64,000 bases of DNA from positions 24,959 through 88,958 of the forward strand of contig JASLGG010000028.1 of the NCBI GenBank assembly GCA_030150265.1, read 5' to 3'. Position 1 is the first letter of the stretch; each line of letters begins with the position of its first letter. This DNA comes from Protaetiibacter sp. (GTDB lineage Bacteria > Actinomycetota > Actinomycetes > Actinomycetales > Microbacteriaceae). A model generated the notes under the pieces. That model searched no databases, was not told the DNA's origin, and saw only the letters and a list, made by a program, of their open reading frames with translations. A program made the translations under genes and the position numbers. Positions 50,223-60,329 of this stretch are shown here, in pieces.

Positions 50223-50519
50223 TCAGCGTCGGTCGTGCGGGCGCGAGGGCACCGTGAACCGCAGCGGCGGTGCGATCACGAGCACCGCGCCCGCGAGCAT
50301 CGCCGCGAAGCCCAGCACCCCCACGAGGGGCTGCCGGATGATGACGCCGGTCAGCAGAAGGCCGATCCCGACGACGAACCCGAGCGCCGCGAGCGCGATC
50401 GCGGTGCCGTTGGCCCGCCCCCTGCGCGCGCCGACCGTCGTGACGTCGTCGGCGTCGCTGTGATAGAGGTTGCGCTCCATCTCGTCGAGGAGGCGCTGCT
50501 CCTGTTCCGAAAGCGGCAT
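50223..50519 (-). CDS. DUF3040 membrane protein
   Basis: This 98-residue actinobacterial DUF3040 protein starts with the family hallmark MPLSEQEQRLLDEMERNLY. Two helices follow (AIALAALGFVVGIGLLLTGVII and PLVGVLGFAAMLAGAVLVI), then a short basic tail. AAGGAG lies 6 nt before the ATG. Its place upstream of mraZ is conserved in actinobacteria; the function is unknown. Confidence 0.92.
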   Translation of the reverse strand: MPLSEQEQRLLDEMERNLYHSDADDVTTVGARRGRANGTAIALAALGFVVGIGLLLTGVIIRQPLVGVLGFAAMLAGAVLVIAPPLRFTVPSRPHDRR

Positions 50520-50590
50520 CTCGAGCTCCTTCAGGCATCCGGCGCCCGCGGTGTCGCCGGTGAGTCCGATTGTAGGCGCGCCCGCCTGGC

Positions 50591-50596
50591 TAGGCT
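50591..50596 (+). promoter_or_regulatory. -10 of the polyprenyl synthase gene (TAGGCT)
   Basis: TAGGCT ends 6 nt before the GTG at 50603 with no ribosome-binding site between, again pointing to a leaderless mRNA. TTGTAG at 50570-50575 is a possible -35 at 15-nt spacing. Confidence 0.45.
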
Positions 50597-50602
50597 AGGC
50601 GC

Positions 50603-51736
50603 GTGGCTGGGAGTACGCGGTTAGTCGACCGGGTGGCTGCTCGGATCGACGACGCGCTCGACGGTCACGCGACCGCCCTCGCGCAGATCGCCCCCGATCT
50701 CGAGCCGTTCATCGCGCGGGCACGCGAGCTGCTCGCGGGAGGCAAGCGCTTCCGCGCGCTCTTCTGCTACTGGGGGTGGCAGTCCGTCGCCGGCATCGCC
50801 GACGCGGGCGACCCGCTGCCCGATCCGGATGCCGGGGGCGCGGATGAGCACGCCCTGCCCGCCGTCGTCTCGGTCGCGGCCGCGCTCGAGCTGTTCCACG
50901 CCGCGGCCCTCGTGCACGACGACATCATCGACCGCTCGGACCTGCGTCGCGGACGCCCCTCCGCGCACCGCGCCTTCGAGGCGCTGCACCGCGAGCAGGG
51001 CTGGTCGGGCGACGCCGCGCGCTTCGGCGTCTCAGCGGCCCTGCTGCTCGGCGACCTGCTGCTCGGCTGGAGCGACGAACTCCTCGACGAGGGGCTCGCC
51101 GAGCTCGGCGACCCCGAGGCCGCGCGCGCCGCCCGCGCCGAGTTCACCCGGATGCGTACCGAGGTGACCGCCGGCCAGTACCTCGACGTGCTCGAGGAGG
51201 ACTCCTGGCGCTCGCGCCCGGATGCCGAGATGCTCCCCCGTGCCCACCGCGTGATCGTCTACAAGTCCGCCAAGTACAGCGTCGAGGCGCCGCTCGCCAT
51301 CGGCGGCGCGCTCGCGGGCGGCTCGCTCGCGCAGCTCGCGGCGCTGCGCGACTTCGGCCTCCCCCTCGGCACCGCCTTCCAGCTCCGCGACGACATGCTC
51401 GGCGTCTTCGGCGACCCGGAGGTCACCGGCAAGCCCTCGGGCGACGACCTGCGGGAGGGCAAGCGGACCGTGCTCATCGGGCTCGCGAGGCAGAAGATGC
51501 CGCCGACCGCCGTGCGCGTTCTCGACGAGCTGCTGGGCGATCCCTCTCTCGACGACGCCCAGGTGCGGATGCTGCAGAACACGGTGCGCGACAGCGGCGC
51601 GGCCGACCAGGTGGAGCGCATCATCGCCCACAACGTGCGCATCGCCCGCGAGGCCCTCGCCGAGGCGCCGCTGAGCCGCGCCGCGCGGTCCGAGCTCTCG
51701 GAGCTCGCCGACCGCGTCACCCGCCGCGAGGCCTGA
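50603..51736 (+). CDS. Polyprenyl diphosphate synthase
   Basis: This 377-residue trans-prenyl transferase chains isopentenyl diphosphate onto an allylic primer. The first Asp-rich motif is LVHDDIIDRSDLRRGRPSAHR near residue 110 and the second FQLRDDMLGVFGD near residue 257. GGKRFRALFCYWGW is the usual IPP-binding segment. Residues before the first motif suggest a product around C20-C25 (geranylgeranyl type), as for IdsA-like enzymes of mycobacteria, but product length cannot be read reliably. The product could feed menaquinone or carotenoid synthesis. Confidence 0.9.
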   Translation: MAGSTRLVDRVAARIDDALDGHATALAQIAPDLEPFIARARELLAGGKRFRALFCYWGWQSVAGIADAGDPLPDPDAGGADEHALPAVVSVAAALELFHAAALVHDDIIDRSDLRRGRPSAHRAFEALHREQGWSGDAARFGVSAALLLGDLLLGWSDELLDEGLAELGDPEAARAARAEFTRMRTEVTAGQYLDVLEEDSWRSRPDAEMLPRAHRVIVYKSAKYSVEAPLAIGGALAGGSLAQLAALRDFGLPLGTAFQLRDDMLGVFGDPEVTGKPSGDDLREGKRTVLIGLARQKMPPTAVRVLDELLGDPSLDDAQVRMLQNTVRDSGAADQVERIIAHNVRIAREALAEAPLSRAARSELSELADRVTRREA

Positions 51737-51863
51737 GCCGTGCCTCCCGGGTGACTCCAGGATACGCCCTCCGGCTGCACGCCGGCCTGGTGAAAAGACG
51801 CGCGGACCGTGTGACGATGGCAGGCCGACCTCGCGAGCGAACCCACCCATCCGGAGCCTGCCT

Positions 51864-53999
51864 GTGACCCCTAGCGCCTTCGATCTGCCCGACCGCCTCT
51901 CCGCCAAGGCGGACCCGGCCCTCATCGCCGCCGACGAGCGGCGCTTCGCCGCGATCGCGGCCGCCGTCGAGCGCCAGCTCGCCGAGCTCGAGCGACGCCT
52001 CGCCGACGCCCGGCTGCGCGAGGGCGACAACAACCAGGAGGTGCTCGAGCGCGACCTCGAGGTGCACGAGCTCACCGCGCGGATCCGGATGCTGCGGCGC
52101 TTCGGCCTCGACGTGTGCCTCGGCCGCATGGTCGCCGCGGGCGACCCCGAGCCCGTCTACGTCGGACGGCTGAGCCTCGCCGACGCCGACGGCGCCCGGC
52201 TGCTGATCGACTGGCGCGCGCCCGCCGCGGAGCCGTTCTTCGCCGCGACCCACGGTGATCCGATGGGCCTCGTGAGCCGGCGGCGCTACCGGTGGACGCG
52301 CGGGCGGGTGACCGACTACTGGGACGAGGTGTTCTCCCCCGACGCCCTCGAGGGGCACGCGGCCCTCGACGACCAGTCGGCGTTCATCGCGAGCCTCGGC
52401 GCGAGCCGCTCCAGCCGGATGCGCGACGTGCTCGCGACGATCCAGTCCGATCAGGACGCCATCATCCGCGCCTCCTCTCGCGGGCCTCTCGTGGTGGACG
52501 GCGGTCCCGGTACCGGCAAGACGGTCGTCGCGCTGCACCGCACGGCCTACCTGCTCTACGCGGACCCCCGGCTCGGCCATCGCCGCGGCGGCGTGCTGTT
52601 CGTGGGCCCGCACGAGCCGTATCTGGCCTACGTGTCCGACGTGCTGCCGAGCCTCGGCGAGGAGGGCGTGCAGACCTGCACGCTGCGCGACCTCGTGCCG
52701 GAGGGCGCCGGCGCGATCCCCGAGGCCGATCCGGGGGTCGCGCGGCTCAAGGCCTCCGCGCGGCTCGTGGAGGCCGTCGAGCGCGCCGTGCGCCGCTACG
52801 AGGAGCCGCCGACCGAGGAGCTCGCGGTCGAGACGCCGTGGGGCGCCGTCTGGCTCGGCGCGACCGAGTGGGCCGAGGCGTTCGCGACGCCCGAGCCGGG
52901 CACCACGCACAACGAGGCGCGTGCCCAGGTCTGGGAGGCGGTGCTCGAGATCCTCGGCGACCAGCTCGACCCGGACCAGGCGCCCCCGCACCTGCTGCGG
53001 CGGGCGCTCGCCCAGAACGCGGAGCTCGCCGGACGCTTCGCCCGGGCATGGCCGCTGCTCGACCCGGCCGGAGTGGTCGTCGACCTCTGGACGGTCCCCG
53101 CCTACCTCCGCCTCTGCGCGCCCTGGCTCGACGAGGACGGGGTGCGGATGCTGACCCGCGCCGACGGCCGCGCCTGGACCCTCGCGGACCTCCCCTACCT
53201 CGACGCGGCCCGGCAGCTCATCGGCGACCCCGCCGCCGCCCGGGTCGCCCGCCGGCGCGCGGCCGCCCTCGCGGTCGAGCGGGAGGTGCGCGAGCGCGTC
53301 GTCGACGACCTCATCGCGGCCGACGACGACCGCGAGGGCGAGGTGCAGGCGCTCCGGCAGCAGCCCTTCGCCGAGCGCCTCATCGACGAGGAGGCGCTCC
53401 CCTCGCTCGCCCCGGACGAGCTCGCCGGCCCCTACGCGCACCTCGTGGTCGACGAGGCGCAGGAGCTCACCGACGCCGAGTGGACCATGCTGCTGCGGCG
53501 GGCGCCGTCGCGCAGCCTCACGATCGTGGGCGACCGCGCCCAGGCGCGCCACGGGTTCCGCGAGAGCTGGAAGGAGCGCCTCGCGCGCATCGGGCTCGAC
53601 GACGTGCGCATCGCCTCGCTCACCGTCAACTACCGCACGCCCGAGGAGGTCATGGCCGAGGCGGAGCCCGTCATCCGGGCCGCGATCCCCGACGCGAACG
53701 TGCCCGTCGCGGTGCGCAGCAGCGGGCATCCGGTGGTGCACGGCCGGCACGCCGACCGCGACGCGATCCTGGACGCCTGGCTCGCCGAGCACGACGAGGG
53801 CGTCGCGTGCGTCATCGGCGACCCGGGGTTCGAGCCCCGGCCGCGGGTGCGCTCGCTCGACCCCGAGCTCGTCAAGGGCCTCGAGTTCGACCTCGTGATC
53901 CTCGTCGACCCGGATGCGTGGGGCGACGGGATCGAGGGCGCCGTGGACCGCTACGTGGCGATGACGCGCGCCACGGGCAGCCTCGCGATCCTCAGCTGA
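51864..53999 (+). CDS. helR: RNA polymerase recycling motor ATPase HelR (HelD-like)
   Basis: This 711-residue superfamily 1 ATPase releases stalled RNA polymerase from nucleic acid; HelR of actinobacteria can also displace rifamycins. An N-terminal coiled coil (residues ~20-80) enters polymerase. Walker A is VVDGGPGTGKTVVAL near residue 213, Walker B VVDEAQELTDAEW near residue 530, then GDRAQARHGF, VNYRTPEEVM and KGLEFDLVILVDP. GTG at 51864 (MTPSAFDLPDRLS) follows GGAG by 7 nt. I see no rifamycin-associated element in its 127-nt upstream gap, so induction by rifamycins is not supported. Confidence 0.88.
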   Translation: MTPSAFDLPDRLSAKADPALIAADERRFAAIAAAVERQLAELERRLADARLREGDNNQEVLERDLEVHELTARIRMLRRFGLDVCLGRMVAAGDPEPVYVGRLSLADADGARLLIDWRAPAAEPFFAATHGDPMGLVSRRRYRWTRGRVTDYWDEVFSPDALEGHAALDDQSAFIASLGASRSSRMRDVLATIQSDQDAIIRASSRGPLVVDGGPGTGKTVVALHRTAYLLYADPRLGHRRGGVLFVGPHEPYLAYVSDVLPSLGEEGVQTCTLRDLVPEGAGAIPEADPGVARLKASARLVEAVERAVRRYEEPPTEELAVETPWGAVWLGATEWAEAFATPEPGTTHNEARAQVWEAVLEILGDQLDPDQAPPHLLRRALAQNAELAGRFARAWPLLDPAGVVVDLWTVPAYLRLCAPWLDEDGVRMLTRADGRAWTLADLPYLDAARQLIGDPAAARVARRRAAALAVEREVRERVVDDLIAADDDREGEVQALRQQPFAERLIDEEALPSLAPDELAGPYAHLVVDEAQELTDAEWTMLLRRAPSRSLTIVGDRAQARHGFRESWKERLARIGLDDVRIASLTVNYRTPEEVMAEAEPVIRAAIPDANVPVAVRSSGHPVVHGRHADRDAILDAWLAEHDEGVACVIGDPGFEPRPRVRSLDPELVKGLEFDLVILVDPDAWGDGIEGAVDRYVAMTRATGSLAILS

Positions 54000-54020
54000 C
54001 GTGACCCGTTTCCCGCTCGC

Positions 54021-54359
54021 TCAGAACGCGAGAGCCTGGGCGACCCGTCGCACCTCGGCCTTGCGACCCGCGCGGAGCGCGTCGATGGGAGCGGCGCCGA
54101 GACTGTCGTCCTGGGTGGTGAGCCAGCGCATCGCCTCCTCGTCGCTGTAGCCGGAGTCGGCGAGCAGCACGATCGTGCCGCGGAGCTCGCGCAGCGGCTC
54201 GGCGCCGTCGAGGAACTCGGCCGGCACGCGGAGCACGCCGTCGACGCGGACGGCGAGCAGGTGGCGGTCCTCGATGAGGCGGTGCACCTTGCTGGGGGTG
54301 AGCCCGAGGCGGTCGACGAGATCGGGGATGGTGAGCCAGTCGCTGGCGGGTTCCGTCAC
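54021..54359 (-). CDS. Rv2175c-family DNA-binding protein
   Basis: This 112-residue protein has an N-terminal winged helix-turn-helix (DWLTIPDLVDRLGLTPSKVHRLIEDRHLLAVRVDG) and a C-terminal helical domain (LADSGYSDEEAMRWLTTQDD). It matches the actinobacterial family of M. tuberculosis Rv2175c, a DNA-binding substrate of the kinase PknL. A pknL gene lies 1.6 kb away here, so the same kinase-substrate pairing is likely. Its target DNA is unknown. GTG at 54359. Confidence 0.88.
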   Translation of the reverse strand: MTEPASDWLTIPDLVDRLGLTPSKVHRLIEDRHLLAVRVDGVLRVPAEFLDGAEPLRELRGTIVLLADSGYSDEEAMRWLTTQDDSLGAAPIDALRAGRKAEVRRVAQALAF

Positions 54360-54406
54360 GTTCCTAGCGTGCCACGAGCGAGTCGTGACACCCGCATCCG
54401 GGATTT

Positions 54407-54470
54407 GTTACAAGCGTGTTAACTCAAACAACATCAGCAACGGTAATTGACACTGTTAAACATCTGTGAC
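54407..54470. promoter_or_regulatory. Promoter of the LysM gene with two MtrA-like boxes
   Basis: GTTAC-N6-GTTAA (54407-54422) and GTTAA-N6-GTGAC (54455-54470) resemble reversed MtrA direct repeats (GTAAC-N6-GTAAC). TTGACA at 54447-54452 between them is a perfect -35. The matching -10 is weak (CACGTT or GTTATC around 54470-54478). The region is AT-rich for this genome. MtrA controls wall hydrolases in other actinobacteria. Confidence 0.45.
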
Positions 54471-54527
54471 ACGTTATCCCCGGACCGCAACACGCCCTCT
54501 AGGCCGGAGGGGAAGGGCAGGACGGCG

Positions 54528-55871
54528 ATGCAGAGCAGTCAGCAGACGGAGGATCGCGCCCGTGCGGTGTTCGCGGGACTGACCCCGACGATCACCGCAC
54601 CGCAGCACAGCCATCGCGAGACCGGGGCGCACTCGGCGCTCGCCAAGGGCATGATGGCGACGATGCCGATCGTGCTCGCCGGCACGCTCGTCACCGGTGT
54701 GGTCGCGCCCGCGAACGCGAGCCCCGCCGCGGAGCGGAAGCCCGCCAAGCCCAAGGCCGCTCTCGGCAGCACGCTGCGCGCCGCCGCCGCCACGGCGACG
54801 GCCACCGCGACCGCCGCGGCCCGCACCCAGATCGCTCCCCCGACGACCTACACGGTCGTGGCGGGCGACACCGTCTCCTCGATCGCCGGCCGCTACGGCC
54901 TCGCGACCGCGAGCGTGCTCGCCCTCAACGGGCTCGGCTGGAAGTCGCTCATCTTCCCCGGGCAGGTGCTCAAGCTGACCGGCGGCGCCGTCGCCCCGGC
55001 ACCCGCGCCCGCGCCCGCCACCGGCGGTCGCTACACGATCCAGAAGGGCGACACCATCAGCGGCATCGCCGGGCGCTTCGGCGTCACGACGCAGTCCGTC
55101 CTGACGGCGAACGGCCTCAGCTGGTCGAGCATCATCTACCCCGGCCAGACGATCGCGATCCCCGGCACCGTGCTCGCCGCGGAGAACGTCTCCTCGGTGA
55201 CCCCGATCACGCCGCCGCCGCCCGCGCCGAGCGCCCCCGCCGAGGAGCCGACCACCCCGGTGGTCTCGACGCCCGCGCCGACGCTCAGCACGAGCTACCT
55301 CATCAAGACCGGCGACACGATCTCCTCGATCGCGCAGAGGTTCGGCGTCGGCATCCAGGCGATCCTCGACGCGAACGGCCTCGGCTGGTCGAGCATCATC
55401 TACGCGGGACGCTCCCTCACCATCCCCGGCGTCAACGTCGTGCAGGACGGCTCGACGGTGACGCCGCTCACCGCCGAGATGGCCGCCAACGCGCAGATCA
55501 TCATCCAGGTCGGACGCGAGCTCGGCGTGCCGGATCGCGGCATCGTGATCGCGCTCGCCGCGGCGATGCAGGAGTCGAGCCTGCGCAACATCGACTACGG
55601 CGACCGCGACTCGATCGGCCTCTTCCAGCAGCGTCCGAGCACGGGATGGGGCACGAAGGAGCAGATCCTCAACGCCTCGCACGCCGCGCGCCTGTTCTAC
55701 GGCGGCCCGTCCAACCCCAACAAGGGCAAGACGCGCGGTCTCCTCGACATCGCGGGGTGGCAGTCGATGAGCCTGACCCAGGCGGCGCAGGCGGTGCAGA
55801 TCTCCGCGTATCCGAACGCGTACGCGAAGTGGGAGACGAGCGCGACCTCATGGCTGGCTCAGCTGGGCTGA
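54528..55871 (+). CDS. Exported LysM protein with lysozyme-like domain
   Basis: This 447-residue wall protein is probably a peptidoglycan hydrolase. A signal segment (MMATMPIVLAGTLVTGVVAPANA, residues ~43-65) is preceded by a long hydrophilic N-terminus. Three LysM domains follow at ~107-150, 168-212 and 255-299 (each GDTxSSIAxRFG-like), joined by Ala/Pro/Thr linkers. The C-terminal domain (~320-447) has AAMQESSLRNIDYGDRDSIG and FQQRPSTGWGT, a lytic transglycosylase-like fold with Glu in MQES as candidate catalytic residue. ATG at 54528 follows a GGAGGGGAAGGGCAGGA purine tract. MtrA-like boxes lie upstream. Confidence 0.85.
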   Translation: MQSSQQTEDRARAVFAGLTPTITAPQHSHRETGAHSALAKGMMATMPIVLAGTLVTGVVAPANASPAAERKPAKPKAALGSTLRAAAATATATATAAARTQIAPPTTYTVVAGDTVSSIAGRYGLATASVLALNGLGWKSLIFPGQVLKLTGGAVAPAPAPAPATGGRYTIQKGDTISGIAGRFGVTTQSVLTANGLSWSSIIYPGQTIAIPGTVLAAENVSSVTPITPPPPAPSAPAEEPTTPVVSTPAPTLSTSYLIKTGDTISSIAQRFGVGIQAILDANGLGWSSIIYAGRSLTIPGVNVVQDGSTVTPLTAEMAANAQIIIQVGRELGVPDRGIVIALAAAMQESSLRNIDYGDRDSIGLFQQRPSTGWGTKEQILNASHAARLFYGGPSNPNKGKTRGLLDIAGWQSMSLTQAAQAVQISAYPNAYAKWETSATSWLAQLG

Positions 55872-55936
55872 CCGAGCCGCTCGCCACGGTTCCTGCGGGT
55901 TCCGTGTGGCTGCCGGACCGGGACGACGCGCCCTCC

Positions 55937-55942
55937 TACACT
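55937..55942 (+). promoter_or_regulatory. -10 of pknL (TACACT)
   Basis: TACACT ends 6 nt before the pknL GTG at 55949, with no ribosome-binding site between, so a leaderless transcript is likely. The gap from the LysM gene is 77 nt. Confidence 0.5.
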
Positions 55943-55948
55943 CGTAAG

Positions 55949-57871
<1,923 letters not shown>

Positions 57872-57908
57872 CGCCGCGCGAGCCGACCCACCGAGGCTGC
57901 GACGCGCC

Positions 57909-59279
57909 TCAGCGCGCCGCGAGCTCCTCGGCCACCAGGAACGCGAGCTCGAGCGACTGCATGTGGTTGAGGCGCGGGTCGCACAGCGACTCGTAGCGCG
58001 TCGCGAGGGTCGCCTCGTCGATCTGCTCCGAGCCGCCCAGGCACTCGGTCACGTCGTCGCCCGTGAGCTCGACGTGCAGGCCGCCGGGGTGGGTGCCCGC
58101 GGCGCGGTGGGCCTCGAAGAAGCCCCGCACCTCGTCCACGACGTCGTCGAAGCGCCGCGTCTTGTAGCCGTTCGGCGTCGTGATGCCGTTCCCGTGCATC
58201 GGGTCCGTCACCCACAGCGGGGTGGCGTCCATCCCCTTGATGGCCTCGAGCAGCGGCGGCAGCGCGTCGCGGATCTTGCCGGCGCCCATGCGCGTGATGA
58301 AGGTGAGGCGCCCGGGCTCGCGCTCGGGGTCGAGCTTGTCGATGATGCGCTCCATGACCTCGGGGGTCGTCGACGGCCCGAGCTTCACGCCGATGGGATT
58401 GCGGATGCGCGAGAAGTAGTCGATGTGCGCCCCGTCGAGGTCGCGCGTGCGCTCCCCCACCCACAGGAAGTGCGCCGAGGTGTTCACGGGAGTGCCGTTG
58501 CGCGAGTCGATGCGCGTCATCGGGCGCTCGTAGTCCATGAGCAGGCCCTCGTGCGAGGTGTAGAACTCGACGCGCTTGAGCTCGTCGAAGTCGGCGCCCG
58601 CCGCCTCCATGAAGCGGATGGCGCGGTCGATCTCCTTCGCGAGGCCCTCGTAGCGCTGGTTCGCGGGGTTGGCCGCGAACCCCTTGTTCCACGAGTGCAC
58701 CTGGCGCAGGTCGGCGAAGCCGCCCTGCGTGAACGCACGGATGAGGTTCAGCGTCGAGGCCGCCGTGTGGTACCCCTGCACGAGCCGTGCGGGGTCGGCC
58801 TGGCGCGACTCGGGCGTGAAGTCGTAGCCGTTCACGATGTCCCCGCGGTAGGCGGGCAGCGTGACGTCGCCGCGGGTCTCGAAGTCGCTCGAGCGCGGCT
58901 TCGCGAACTGCCCCGCCATGCGGCCCATCTTCACGATCGGCATCGAGGCGCCGTAGGTGAGCACGACCGCCATCTGCAGGATCGTCTTGACCCGGTTGCG
59001 GATCTGGTCGGCGGTCGCCCCCGCGAAGGTCTCTGCGCAGTCGCCGCCCTGCAGCAGGAACGACTCGCCGCGCGCCGCGCGTGCCAGACGGTCGCGCAGG
59101 ATGTCCACCTCGCCCGCGAAGACCAGCGGCGGCAGCGTGGCGATCTCCGCCGAGGCGGCGCGAACCGCCTCCGGGTCGGACCACTCCGGCTGCTGCTTGA
59201 TCGGCAGACCCCGCCAATAGTCGAGACCGGCGATCACTGCGGGATCTGCCTGCACGACGGTCTCGGTGGGGTCTACCAC
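57909..59279 (-). CDS. aroG: 3-deoxy-7-phosphoheptulonate synthase, class II
   Basis: This 456-residue enzyme condenses phosphoenolpyruvate and erythrose 4-phosphate, the first step of the shikimate pathway. Class II hallmarks are QGGDCAETFAG (metal-binding Cys), AGQFAKPRSSDFE, YTSHEGLLMDYE, GVKLGPSTTPE and DPMHGNGIT. GTG at 59279 has AGAGGA at good spacing, and TAGGCT (59335-59340, minus) may be its -10. It stands alone, as in mycobacteria (Rv2178c), where the enzyme is feedback-regulated with chorismate mutase. Confidence 0.95.
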   Translation of the reverse strand: MVDPTETVVQADPAVIAGLDYWRGLPIKQQPEWSDPEAVRAASAEIATLPPLVFAGEVDILRDRLARAARGESFLLQGGDCAETFAGATADQIRNRVKTILQMAVVLTYGASMPIVKMGRMAGQFAKPRSSDFETRGDVTLPAYRGDIVNGYDFTPESRQADPARLVQGYHTAASTLNLIRAFTQGGFADLRQVHSWNKGFAANPANQRYEGLAKEIDRAIRFMEAAGADFDELKRVEFYTSHEGLLMDYERPMTRIDSRNGTPVNTSAHFLWVGERTRDLDGAHIDYFSRIRNPIGVKLGPSTTPEVMERIIDKLDPEREPGRLTFITRMGAGKIRDALPPLLEAIKGMDATPLWVTDPMHGNGITTPNGYKTRRFDDVVDEVRGFFEAHRAAGTHPGGLHVELTGDDVTECLGGSEQIDEATLATRYESLCDPRLNHMQSLELAFLVAEELAAR

Positions 59280-59353
59280 GGGTGGTTCCTCTGATTCGGT
59301 TCGGATCGGATGCGGGCGAACGGCCCAGCGGCCCAGCCTATCCGAGCGGCGGC

Positions 59354-59389
59354 GGCCTCCGCTGACGGCCGGGCGCCAGCGCGGAGGCC
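59354..59389. other. Long-loop hairpin between aroG and the phosphotransferase
   Basis: GGCCTCCGC and GCGGAGGCC form a perfect 9-bp inverted repeat around an 18-nt loop in the 149-nt divergent gap. It lies upstream of both likely promoters, so it may be a regulator site rather than a terminator. I see nothing else in the gap beyond the two -10 hexamers. Confidence 0.3.
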
Positions 59390-59416
59390 GGCGCGGTGCG
59401 GGCTGCGGGCTTCTGG

Positions 59417-59422
59417 GACAAT
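59417..59422 (+). promoter_or_regulatory. -10 of the phosphotransferase gene (GACAAT)
   Basis: GACAAT ends 6 nt before GTG at 59429 and favours that start over an ATG-like start further upstream. No ribosome-binding site intervenes, except GAGG directly against the GTG. Confidence 0.4.
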
Positions 59423-59428
59423 GCGAGG

Positions 59429-60319
59429 GTGAGCCACGCGATCGGCATCGACGCGGCCCTGGTCGCCGAGCTCGTCGGGGAGCAGTTCCCCCGCTGGGCG
59501 GAGCTCCCCGTGCGCCCGGTGCCCCATCAGGGGGTGGACAACCGCACCTTCCGCCTCGGCGAGCACCTGTCGGTGCGGCTCCCCAGCGCGGAGGCGTACG
59601 CGGCGGGAGTCGAGAAGGAGAGCCGCGCGCTCGGGTTCCTCGCGGGGCGGCTCCCAGTCGCCGTCCCCTCCGTCGAAGCGCTCGGGCGGCCCGGCCGCGG
59701 CTACCCGCTCCCCTGGTCCGTTCGCGGTTGGCTCACCGGCGACACCGTGGATCGCGCGGCGGACCTCGACCCGCTCCGGCTCGCCCTCGATCTCGGGGCC
59801 TTCCTCCGCGAGCTGCGATCCCTCCCGACCGACGCGGGCATGGCCGCCGGGCGGCACTCGTTCTTCCGCGGCTGCCACCCGAGCGCGTACGGCGACGAGG
59901 TCGAGGAGGCGCTCGGGAAACTGCGCGGAGAGGTCGACGCCGAGCGGTGCCGCGGCGTCTGGCTCGCCGCGACGACCACCGTCTGGGATTCGCCACCCGT
60001 CTGGTTCCACGGCGACGTCGCGGTCGGAAACCTCCTGGCGAGGGACGGCGCGCTGTCCGCGGTGATCGACTTCGGCACGTGCGGCGTGGGCGATCCCGCC
60101 TGCGACCTGGTCATGGCGTGGACGTACTTCGACGGCGAGGCACGCGCCGCGTTCCGGGATGCGGCCGGCGTCGACGACGCCACCTGGCGCCGCGCCCGCG
60201 GCTGGGCGCTCTGGAAGGCTCTCGCGACCCTCGCCGGGCAGCCCGACGCGGCATCCGGCGACATCCAGCGGCGCGTGCTCGGCGCGGTGCTGGACGACGC
60301 GCGCGACGACGCGCGGTGA
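59429..60319 (+). CDS. APH-family phosphotransferase
   Basis: This 296-residue protein of the aminoglycoside phosphotransferase/choline kinase fold starts MSHAIGIDAALVAELV. Family features are GVDNRTFRLGEHLSVRLPSAE at the N-lobe, the catalytic WFHGDVAVGNLL (His-Gly-Asp and Asn) near residue 195, and VIDFGTCGVGDPACDL, where Asp binds metal. Such proteins phosphorylate small alcohols or sugars; only some modify antibiotics. There is no mobile context, so I do not call it a resistance gene. Substrate unknown. Confidence 0.85.
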   Translation: MSHAIGIDAALVAELVGEQFPRWAELPVRPVPHQGVDNRTFRLGEHLSVRLPSAEAYAAGVEKESRALGFLAGRLPVAVPSVEALGRPGRGYPLPWSVRGWLTGDTVDRAADLDPLRLALDLGAFLRELRSLPTDAGMAAGRHSFFRGCHPSAYGDEVEEALGKLRGEVDAERCRGVWLAATTTVWDSPPVWFHGDVAVGNLLARDGALSAVIDFGTCGVGDPACDLVMAWTYFDGEARAAFRDAAGVDDATWRRARGWALWKALATLAGQPDAASGDIQRRVLGAVLDDARDDAR

Positions 60320-60329
60320 GCCGCGTGCG

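Noticed and set aside
54360..54527. c-di-AMP (ydaO-type) riboswitch before the LysM gene
   Set aside because: Actinobacterial wall-hydrolase genes often have one, but this gap is only 168 nt and holds the promoter and the MtrA-like boxes. The riboswitch core motifs are not visible.
59280..59353. Tryptophan-type attenuator before aroG
   Set aside because: The only strong inverted repeat lies upstream of the likely aroG promoter, and there is no leader frame with clustered aromatic codons.
59429..60319. Aminoglycoside resistance gene
   Set aside because: The fold is APH-like, but this superfamily mostly acts on other substrates. There is no resistance-type neighbourhood or mobile context.
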